Part shown: positions 45,244-52,053 of the stretch, piece by piece
Position numbering within the stretch: position 1 is the first letter of the stretch
Layout of the letters: every line of letters begins with the position of its first letter
Source of the DNA: Filifactor alocis ATCC 35896
GTDB lineage: Bacteria > Bacillota > Clostridia > Peptostreptococcales > Filifactoraceae
DNA: 64,000 bases
Assembly: GCF_000163895.2 (NCBI RefSeq)
Contig: NC_016630.1
Location: 1,798,001 to 1,862,000, forward strand
Direction: 5' to 3'
The notes under the pieces: generated by a model
The model's input: the letters and a program-made list of their open reading frames with translations, nothing else
The model's database searches: none
What the model was told of the DNA's origin: nothing
Position numbers and translations under genes: made by a program

Positions 45244-45384
45244 TAACTTTTATCATTTAATATCTCGTTTGAATTGATATTATTTTATCTTAAAAACAAG
45301 TTTTCATAGGACATTGTATCACTGACGATAAACAGACTCGCTAAATGTTATCCATCCTGCTTTGTCTGTTTTTTTTGCTTAATA

Positions 45385-45420
45385 CAAAAAAACACAGAGA
45401 TTTATTTCTCTGTGTTTTTT
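45385..45420 (-). terminator. terminator of the DUF4418-ABC-FtsX operon
   Basis: AAAAACACAGAGA and TCTCTGTGTTTTT form a 13-pair stem with a six-base loop, with A and T runs on both sides, so it may act in both directions. The gap 45111-45496 otherwise holds only the iron promoter region. Confidence 0.9.
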
Positions 45421-45496
45421 CCATAGTTCTTATAATAAGATTTTTTGTACTGCCATCATTCTTTTCCTTATGTTCGGAAACCGATACAGATGGTTA

Positions 45497-46705
45497 TCAA
45501 TCATTTTCACGCAACAATACTGCCATTTCCTGACGATTCATCTTTGCTATCGCAAATGATGCAGATAACGGTCCTATCAAACTTCCAATCAAAACTGTAA
45601 AAACAAAAATCAAGAACATCATTACATAATTCGGTGCCAAAAACGGTAGATTCAAACTTTTGCTGATTGCACTGCTGAACAGCAAAGCTACCGCAAGCGC
45701 AAATCCTGTACCGACAACAGAGCCTCTGATGTTAATCATCAACACTTCCGTCAATACCATATGATTCAATTTCTTCTTTGTCGCACCTAAAATACGATAC
45801 ATTGCAAATTCCCGCTTTCGTTCCCGAATGGATATGGAATATACAAGAAGCAATAAAATCAACGCCAACAGCCAAATCAACACAATCAATGTGTAGATGT
45901 ATGTCAACAAACTGTTTGCAGCGGTTGACACTTCATTCATCATCTGTTTGGATAACAGCGGATAGACGCCTTCTCCCTGAAATTCTTTTCGAATTGCATC
46001 GCTGACTTCTTGAGCACTTGCATCTGGTTTCACCTTAATCATGATGGACGAAATCATATCCTCATGCTTTGAAATCGGAAGTTCCAAAATTTTTTCATAC
46101 TCTTTGGCAAGACGCACCGTTTCATCAAAATTCATAAATACGGAGGTATCAAATCCCATTCCTGTTTTTGCCAAACGACCTTTAATTTTGAACTCCTGAT
46201 TAAAAAATTTAACGTTGGAATGAATATCTCCGACAACATCATGTCCGACTACTACTTCCTGCTGTTTTAACGGTAGTTTGACCTGTTGCTCCAACCATGG
46301 TTTTACCAAGAAATCCGTATCGGAATCAAATCCGATGACTTGAATCGGATAAGAACAGCATCCTGCGGACAATGTCGCTAAATACTGTTGAGGTGTCGCC
46401 TTTTCAATTCCTTCTATTTTTTGCAATCGTTCAAATATGCTTCTTTCAAAGAAAAAAGAATTCGGTTCCCCGCGCAAAATCGCTCCTGAAATTTTAGAAT
46501 CATATCCTTCCGGCACCACGATAATATCCGCGCCCATTCGATCTGACAGGGAATGCAAACCGTTTTTCACGCTATAAATCAGAAAAGTAGACAAAAACAA
46601 TACAAAACATAAAAAACCGGTCAGTGCCATCAAAGAATAATTTCTTACCGGCTTATTTTCAATATTTTTTTTCGCAATTTCTCTATTATTTAACTGTTTA
46701 CTCAT
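45497..46705 (-). CDS. FtsX-like ABC permease (second ABC operon)
   Basis: 402 residues. One N-terminal helix (about residues 25-48), a large extracellular domain with two adjacent Cys in SAGCCSYP near residues 112-119, then three helices with RKREFAMYRILGATKKKLN near residues 299-317. MacB-like plan as in the iron operon but clearly a separate lineage. Overlaps the ATPase gene by eight bases. Confidence 0.88.
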   Translation of the reverse strand: MSKQLNNREIAKKNIENKPVRNYSLMALTGFLCFVLFLSTFLIYSVKNGLHSLSDRMGADIIVVPEGYDSKISGAILRGEPNSFFFERSIFERLQKIEGIEKATPQQYLATLSAGCCSYPIQVIGFDSDTDFLVKPWLEQQVKLPLKQQEVVVGHDVVGDIHSNVKFFNQEFKIKGRLAKTGMGFDTSVFMNFDETVRLAKEYEKILELPISKHEDMISSIMIKVKPDASAQEVSDAIRKEFQGEGVYPLLSKQMMNEVSTAANSLLTYIYTLIVLIWLLALILLLLVYSISIRERKREFAMYRILGATKKKLNHMVLTEVLMINIRGSVVGTGFALAVALLFSSAISKSLNLPFLAPNYVMMFLIFVFTVLIGSLIGPLSASFAIAKMNRQEMAVLLREND

Positions 46706-47375
46706 CGCTATCCCTCGTCAAAATTCCGTCCTGCATACGGTAACAGACATCACCGTATTGCAACAGCTCTGTTTCATGAGTTACAATCAAAAGCGCAACT
46801 CCTTTTTCATTGATCCGGTGCAAGACTTCCATAATCTCTTTTGTTGTCACAGTGTCCAAATCCGAAGTAGGTTCATCCGCCATCAAAATTTTCGGTTCAT
46901 TCATCAATGCTCTTGCCAACAAAACCCTCTTTAATTCTCCGCCGGATAACTTGTTGCAAAAATCATCTTTCAAATGCAAAATTCCCATCATATCAAGCAA
47001 CATCGTTGCACGCTCCACCGCATCTCCGTCCCTCTTCTCAAAAAAATACGGCAAACGAACATTGTCCAACACCGAAAGGTTCGGCACCGTTCCAAGCGAC
47101 TGCGGGACATAGCCGATCAATGAATTGCGATAATGACTGCGTTTTTCATCATCCGTCTGAAACAGAGAATTTCTTTCTATCAACACTTCTCCATTTGTCG
47201 GTTCCAAAATGCCGGAAAGCAAACTGAGCAAAGTAGACTTTCCGCTACCGCTTCTTCCTACAATGTAAGCGTACTCACCTTGTTCGATTGAAAAACTTAC
47301 ATCTTGCACAGCAAAAAACTTCCTACTTCCTCGTTCAAACTCTTTGCTGAGATTTTTTGTTTCCAATAAAGCCAT
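46698..47375 (-). CDS. ABC transporter ATP-binding protein (second ABC operon)
   Basis: 225 residues from the ATG giving MALLETKNLS; a GTG three codons earlier is possible. Walker A GRSGSGKSTLL near residues 40-50, signature LSGGELKRVLLARAL near residues 140-154, Walker B ILMADEPTSDLD near residues 160-171. Belongs to the FtsX-partner subclass. Lies between the DUF4418 gene and its permease with almost no spacing. Confidence 0.92.
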   Translation of the reverse strand: MALLETKNLSKEFERGSRKFFAVQDVSFSIEQGEYAYIVGRSGSGKSTLLSLLSGILEPTNGEVLIERNSLFQTDDEKRSHYRNSLIGYVPQSLGTVPNLSVLDNVRLPYFFEKRDGDAVERATMLLDMMGILHLKDDFCNKLSGGELKRVLLARALMNEPKILMADEPTSDLDTVTTKEIMEVLHRINEKGVALLIVTHETELLQYGDVCYRMQDGILTRDSDE

Positions 47376-47376
47376 T

Positions 47377-47781
47377 TTATTCACTCAACTCTTCCTTATT
47401 CTTCCATATGAAAAACGCATTGACAACAATGAAAATTCCGGACACCAACAATATCATCGGTTTCGTGTGTGTATTGCAAGTCATCATCGGTTTCATACAT
47501 CCGCCAATCAAAACGGTTGTAATCAATATTGCAAGAATTCCCAGCAACACATTTGATATCGCCAAACCTACCTTTGCACTTTTTTTCTTCACAAAAAGCA
47601 TCATAACGCCAATCCCTGTTTCAACTCCACCAATCCCTATAACAGCCTGTCCCATCCAATGGCATTTCATAAATTTACCATCCGGCATCGGTCCGCAAGT
47701 CGGTGCTATCATTGTCGGTGTCAACATCAAAACAACTCCCAAAACCAAAATAATCACTTCAAATATTATATTTTTTTTCAT
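47377..47781 (-). CDS. DUF4418 membrane protein
   Basis: 134 residues, four membrane helices (about residues 7-25, 45-62, 71-94 and 108-124). The extracellular-side Cys residues are characteristic: TCGPMPDGKFMKCHWMGQA near residues 28-46 and GGCMKPMMTCNTHTKP near residues 94-109. The Met/Cys/His-rich stretches suggest metal contact. DUF4418 genes are typically found with ABC/FtsX genes, often close to P19/FTR1 iron genes, as here. Function not established. Confidence 0.85.
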   Translation of the reverse strand: MKKNIIFEVIILVLGVVLMLTPTMIAPTCGPMPDGKFMKCHWMGQAVIGIGGVETGIGVMMLFVKKKSAKVGLAISNVLLGILAILITTVLIGGCMKPMMTCNTHTKPMILLVSGIFIVVNAFFIWKNKEELSE

Positions 47782-47956
47782 ATCACTTCACCTTATTACA
47801 CCTTTCACATCATATTTTATTTTACATACTACATTCAAAAATAAGTTGTGACTCAATTTGCCATATTTTGTTTTTTTAATTTTTTATCTCAATTACTTTA
47901 TGTTCACTCAATGTGGTTTTTATAAACTAATTGCATTTAATTCTTTTTATCATTTA

Positions 47957-47965
47957 GTTAGACAA
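47957..47965 (+). promoter_or_regulatory. second copy of the GTTAGACAA motif
   Basis: Same nine-base core as in the FTR1 promoter region, here within TTTAGTTAGACAATATTGAT. It lies upstream of both divergent operons. Weak evidence for shared metal-dependent control. Confidence 0.25.
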
Positions 47966-48091
47966 TATTGATTTAATCACAAAATATCATTTCTGTCAAT
48001 GTAAATCAGACAATGTGGCAACTGAATTTGCAGGTTTATCAAAGATGTGTGAGGCACATGTAATTTATGGGTTTCGAAATCTTGTTATCTC

Positions 48092-48120
48092 TTGCGAAAA
48101 TACAAATTATTCGCTATAAT
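48092..48120 (+). promoter_or_regulatory. sigma-A promoter of the substrate-binding-protein operon
   Basis: TTGCGA, 17 bases, TATAAT. The start of transcription would lie near 48127, leaving a leader of about 175 bases before the first gene. Confidence 0.7.
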
Positions 48121-48301
48121 CTTAGAGGAAAAAGAGAACTCTTATCGATACAATCGAAGATGTTTTTCTTGGATGTTTTATTAAAAATTCGATTCAAAAG
48201 AAATTGTCGGAGCCTTTCTTCCATCGTAGCAGCTACTGTTATAGGAAGAAACTTGAAATGACAATTTTTCACTCAATGATTTTATATGAAGGAGGATTTC
48301 T

Positions 48302-49315
48302 ATGAAAAAGAAATTATCGGTATTACTCGCAACTTTGCTTATGGTCGGAGGTTTGACAGCTTGCAACAACACAACTTCAAACGAGGTGCAAACACCGCCT
48401 GCAGCGGAACAGGCAACCATTAAAATTGCAGCATTAAAAGGCCCTACTTCTATGGGGATGGCAAAAATGATTCATGACCAAAAAGATTTGGAAACAAAAG
48501 CTTACGATATTGAAGTTTTGAATGCAGTCGATGAAGTGATTCCGAAAGTAGCAACAGGAGAGGTTGATATTGCAGCTGTTCCATCCAATGTATCTTCTGC
48601 TTTGTATAACAAAACAGAGGGAAAAATCGTGACTCTTGCAATTAACACACTCGGTGTATTGTATGTAGTGGAAAACGGAGATACAGTTCAAAGCGTTGCC
48701 GACTTGAAAGGCAAAACAATCTACTCCAGCGGAAAAGGTGCTACTCCGGAATACGCACTGAACTACATCCTAAAAGGAAACGGAATTGATCCGGAAAAAG
48801 ATGTAACAATAGAATACAAATCCGAACACGCAGAATGTCTTGCAGCGTTAACGAATGACAAAAACGGAATCGCAGTGCTTCCTCAACCTTTTGTAACGGT
48901 TGCACAAACAAAGAATGATGCTCTTCGTGTAGCGTTGGATTTGACAAAAGAATGGAATGCCGTAACCGAATTGCGTTCCGACATCAAAAACGGAACTTTG
49001 ATTACCGGTGTCATCGTAGCACAAAAAGAATTTGTAGAACAAAATCCTGAGTTGGTCAAAACATTCTTAGAAGATTACAAAAACTCAATTGAATTTACCA
49101 ACAGCAATGTGGATGAAGCTGCCGCTTTTATCGGAGAGGCGGATATTGTACCGGAACCGGTTGCAAAAAAAGCAATTCCTGAGTGCAATATCACTTATAT
49201 TGATGGTGCGGAAATGAAAGAACTGTTGAGCGGATACTTGAATGTTCTTTTTGAAGCAAATCCTAAATCAATCGGAGGAACATTACCGGGTGAAGAATTC
49301 TACTATGCGCAATAA
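48302..49315 (+). CDS. ABC importer substrate-binding lipoprotein (SsuA/TauA/ThiY type)
   Basis: 337 residues. Lipobox GGLTAC gives lipidated Cys21. The mature part is an NMT1/SsuA-like two-lobe binding protein: IKIAALKGPTSMGMAKMI near residues 41-58, GEVDIAAVPSNVSSALYN near residues 88-105 and DLKGKTIYSSGKGATPEYAL near residues 137-156. Relatives bind sulfonates, nitrate, taurine or pyrimidine precursors of thiamine; the ligand here cannot be named. AAGGAGG precedes the ATG. Confidence 0.9.
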   Translation: MKKKLSVLLATLLMVGGLTACNNTTSNEVQTPPAAEQATIKIAALKGPTSMGMAKMIHDQKDLETKAYDIEVLNAVDEVIPKVATGEVDIAAVPSNVSSALYNKTEGKIVTLAINTLGVLYVVENGDTVQSVADLKGKTIYSSGKGATPEYALNYILKGNGIDPEKDVTIEYKSEHAECLAALTNDKNGIAVLPQPFVTVAQTKNDALRVALDLTKEWNAVTELRSDIKNGTLITGVIVAQKEFVEQNPELVKTFLEDYKNSIEFTNSNVDEAAAFIGEADIVPEPVAKKAIPECNITYIDGAEMKELLSGYLNVLFEANPKSIGGTLPGEEFYYAQ

Positions 49316-50078
49316 CAAAAAACAAACTTATTTGGTCGCTCTTATCTTTTGGCTGATTGTTTGGGAACTCACAAGTAGAATCATTGGACAGGAGATACTT
49401 CTGGTATCTCCTGTTTCTGCTTTTCAAAGACTTTTTGTTCTCAGTTTGGAACTTGATTTTTGGAAAACAGTTCTGTTGTCTTCCGCAAAAATCAGCTTTG
49501 GATTTTTCTTAGGAATTGTTTTGGGAATGATACTTGCGATTGTGTCATCCTTAAATCGGACTGTTCGCATCCTACTTGAACCAATCATTACGACTGTACA
49601 GGCAACCCCTGTCGTCTCTTTTATCATTTTGTGCTTGATTTGGTTATCTTCCAAGAATCTTTCCATCTTCATTTCTTTTTTGATGGTCATTCCGATTATC
49701 TATCGCAATGTGTTGAGCGGAATTGACAACATCCCAAAAGGTCTCTTGGAAATGGCTACTGTATTTCGGGTTGATAAAAAAAGATTGGTTCGTATCATCT
49801 ATGTTTCTGAAGTGTTTCCGTATTTTCGTTCTGCATGCAATATTTCTTGTGCGCTTGCGTGGAAATCCGGAATTGCAGCGGAAGTAATCGGAATCCCGAA
49901 ATATTCTATCGGCGAACAGCTCTACACTTCCAAGGTCTATTTGCTGACAGCGGATTTGTTTGCTTGGACCATCGTGATTCTGCTACTCAGCGTTATCTTC
50001 AAGTATCTTGTGTTAGCAATTTTTGACAGATTGGTTATTTATTTGGAAGGAGGAAACAATGGACATCACGATTCATAA
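49305..50078 (+). CDS. ABC importer permease (SsuC/TauC type)
   Basis: 257 residues. The ATG giving MRNNKKQTYL overlaps the binding-protein gene by 11 bases and follows GGGTGAAG; the longer in-frame extension is rejected. Six membrane helices; the EAA loop that docks on the ATPase is NIPKGLLEMATVFRVDKKRL near residues 143-162, and KSGIAAEVIGIP near residues 196-207 is typical of nitrate/sulfonate permeases. Confidence 0.92.
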   Translation: MRNNKKQTYLVALIFWLIVWELTSRIIGQEILLVSPVSAFQRLFVLSLELDFWKTVLLSSAKISFGFFLGIVLGMILAIVSSLNRTVRILLEPIITTVQATPVVSFIILCLIWLSSKNLSIFISFLMVIPIIYRNVLSGIDNIPKGLLEMATVFRVDKKRLVRIIYVSEVFPYFRSACNISCALAWKSGIAAEVIGIPKYSIGEQLYTSKVYLLTADLFAWTIVILLLSVIFKYLVLAIFDRLVIYLEGGNNGHHDS

Positions 50079-50652
50079 CTTATCAAAATCTTACGGGACT
50101 TCCTCTGTTTTACAAAATATCAATTTCTGTTTCAAAGAAGGAGAAATTACTTTTTTGCAAGGCGCTTCCGGAATCGGAAAAACAACGCTGATTCGTATTC
50201 TGATGCAATTGGAATCTTCTGATACGGGAACTGTCACCGGACTTGAAGATAAAACAATAAGCGCCGTATTTCAAGATAATCTCTTGTGTGAATCGGTGAA
50301 TGTCAAACAGAATTTACTGTTAATCAATCCGAATCTTTCTTATGACACGATGACAGAATCTATGGATAAAATGCATCTTCACGATTGTCTGAATAAAAAA
50401 GTTTCTTCCCTAAGCGGAGGTATGAAACGAAGGGTTGCGATTCTAAGAGCCTTGTTGTATGAATTCGATGTGTTGATTATGGATGAACCGTTCAAGGAAC
50501 TGGATTTTGCAACAAAAAAACAGGTGATGGACTTTGTGATAGAGTGCACCGGAGACAAGACCGTAATCATTGTCACACACGATACAAGTGAGTATGCGTA
50601 TTTTGTTTCACAGATTCCTTGTAGAGTGAATCTCTTAAGTCTATCCAAATAA
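50059..50652 (+). CDS. ABC importer ATP-binding protein
   Basis: 197 residues, short for this class (usually about 240-260). The ATG giving MDITIHNLSK follows GGAAGGAGG and overlaps the permease gene. Walker A GASGIGKTTLI near residues 35-45, signature LSGGMKRRVAILRALL near residues 119-134, Walker B VLIMDEPFKELD near residues 139-150. The usual C-terminal extension is missing but all catalytic motifs are present. Confidence 0.92.
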   Translation: MDITIHNLSKSYGTSSVLQNINFCFKEGEITFLQGASGIGKTTLIRILMQLESSDTGTVTGLEDKTISAVFQDNLLCESVNVKQNLLLINPNLSYDTMTESMDKMHLHDCLNKKVSSLSGGMKRRVAILRALLYEFDVLIMDEPFKELDFATKKQVMDFVIECTGDKTVIIVTHDTSEYAYFVSQIPCRVNLLSLSK

Positions 50653-50740
50653 GTCATATCAAAACAAACCTTATCAAAATAAACTGTATCAAGATAAAGC
50701 AAAACAATCTTGGATAAAATACTAAAACGAAACAGTATGA

Positions 50741-50890
50741 TTGCATGATTTCCTGAAATAATGTAATCTTTCAGATACTTGAAAAATCAATGAACCAACC
50801 CTTGTGAAACGGCAAGTCAATGTTGGAAACAATTAGAGTATCGTTTGTAAAGATTGGATTGATTCAATCGTTTCATTAAGTTTCGGTATC
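50741..50890 (+). repeat. dispersed intergenic repeat, copy C
   Basis: Shares TTTCAGATACTT plus an A-run, TTGTGAAA, GTCAAT, GATTGGATT and a final GTATCA with copy B near 8.1 kb, and ATTGGATTGATT...TTTCAT with copy A near 4.7 kb. More diverged than A is from B in the central block. Non-coding. Confidence 0.6.
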
Positions 50891-50951
50891 AAAGAAAACC
50901 AAACGAATATCAAAACGATATTGAGAGAAAGTACACCAAAAGAAACAATAT

Positions 50952-51000
50952 AGAATACAAAAAAAAACCGGAAACAATATTCCGACTTTTTTTGTATTCT
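50952..51000 (-). terminator. bidirectional terminator between importer and niaR operons
   Basis: AGAATACAAAAAA and TTTTTTGTATTCT flank an inner CGGAA/TTCCG pair. It has T runs on both strands and sits between convergent operons. Confidence 0.8.
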
Positions 51001-51002
51001 GA

Positions 51003-51524
51003 CTATTCTTCTATCAAATCAACATAGAATCCTCGTTCTTTCAAACTCTCTTCTATTCTGTCCAAATCCTCTTCCGTTTCTGCGGTTACGGTATGAAAGT
51101 GCAATCCGTCGGTCAAGGAAGTCAGCAGAACGGATTTTGTTTCATCAAGTTGTTTCATAAATTCTTTTACATCTCGACGATTTTTCAAAAACATTTCTAC
51201 GGTAATCTGTCCATAAAGATCATGCTCTACGGTTGTATTGAGCACATGACCGCCCTCATCCACAATCAGATTCAATTCGTCAAGCGTCTCTTCTCGTGTA
51301 TGCTTCACACAAAATGTACGATGCGGTCTGCTCTCCTGTTGTCCGAAGATATAGCCTCTGTTGGTAGAAATAATAGGGTGATTTTCTGCACGCAAGATTG
51401 CAATATCCTGAACAATGACTTGTCTGGAAATATCAAATATCTTTGCCAAATCCGTTCCGTTCAACGGTTTGTCCGTTTCTATCAATCTTCTTAGAATATC
51501 TTCTCTTCTCTCTTTTCCTTGCAA
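51003..51524 (-). CDS. niaR: NiaR-type transcriptional repressor (HTH and 3H domains)
   Basis: 173 residues. A TTG start (reading LQGKERREDIL) is preferred because AAAGGAG stands eight bases before it and overlaps the earlier GTG. Residues about 5-60 are a winged helix (HTH_11; GTDLAKIFDISRQVIVQDIA near residues 23-42); the C-terminal 3H domain has its three His motifs in KHTREE, VEHDLYG and HFHTV. NiaR binds nicotinic acid and represses NAD synthesis or niacin uptake genes. Last in an operon with tsaE and a P-type ATPase; no NAD genes are nearby. Confidence 0.88.
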   Translation of the reverse strand: MQGKERREDILRRLIETDKPLNGTDLAKIFDISRQVIVQDIAILRAENHPIISTNRGYIFGQQESRPHRTFCVKHTREETLDELNLIVDEGGHVLNTTVEHDLYGQITVEMFLKNRRDVKEFMKQLDETKSVLLTSLTDGLHFHTVTAETEEDLDRIEESLKERGFYVDLIEE

Positions 51525-51555
51525 AACAATCACTCCTTTTATTTCTAAAATTCAT

Positions 51556-52017
51556 TTAGTTTTTTGCCATGGTTTCTACCAATGTTTGTGCAGCTTCTCC
51601 AACCGGATTCAAACAAATTTCCCTCATTCCGTCTTCTGTATAATCCAGTCTAATCTCTAATCTATCTTTTGGCAAGATGGATTCGATTTTGTCCGACCAT
51701 TCGATAATCACAACCGCATTTTTGGAAAGGTAATCGTCAAATCCGATAAAATACAGTTCTTCGGTGTCATCAATGCGATAGACATCGAAGTGATAGAGAG
51801 GGAGTCTCCCCTCATATTCTTCTACCAAAATGAAGGTCGGACTGGTAATATCATCCATAATGCCCAACCCTTTTGCAATTCCTTTCGTGATACAGGTTTT
51901 TCCTGCACCGAGGTCGCCGTTCAAACAAATCAACAGCTTTTGTGTGATGGCACTTCCAATCTTCTCTCCGAACAATTTTGTTTCGTCTTCATTTTTCAGT
52001 AATATCCTATTCTTCAT
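51556..52017 (-). CDS. tsaE: tRNA threonylcarbamoyladenosine ATPase subunit TsaE
   Basis: 153 residues. The ATG giving MKNRILLKNE follows AAAGGA; an upstream extension is rejected. Walker A GDLGAGKTC near residues 34-42, and SPTFILVEEYEG near residues 59-70 with LYHFDVYRID near residues 74-83 are the family's conserved blocks. It binds ATP within TsaBDE, which makes the t6A37 modification of ANN-decoding tRNAs. In many Firmicutes tsaB and tsaD follow; here they do not. Confidence 0.95.
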   Translation of the reverse strand: MKNRILLKNEDETKLFGEKIGSAITQKLLICLNGDLGAGKTCITKGIAKGLGIMDDITSPTFILVEEYEGRLPLYHFDVYRIDDTEELYFIGFDDYLSKNAVVIIEWSDKIESILPKDRLEIRLDYTEDGMREICLNPVGEAAQTLVETMAKN

Positions 52018-52053
52018 TCCAAACTGTCCTTTCGTCACTTTGCACAACAACTG

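Larger units (their letters stand above)
47782..48301. other. divergent intergenic region between two ABC operons
   Basis: Holds the start regions of the DUF4418 operon (minus) and the substrate-binding-protein operon (plus), a GTTAGACAA motif at 47957-47965, a good plus-strand promoter at 48092-48120, and a leader of about 175 bases. I could not match the leader to a known riboswitch such as the thiamine box. Confidence 0.5.
50653..51002. other. 350-base gap with repeat copy C and a terminator
   Basis: No gene. It contains the dispersed repeat (about 50741-50890) and a hairpin terminator that ends both the plus-strand importer operon and the minus-strand niaR operon. Confidence 0.6.

Noticed and set aside
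48121..48301. Thiamine (THI box) riboswitch in the importer leader
   Set aside because: The conserved CTGAGA and ACCTGATCTGGATAAT-like blocks are absent.
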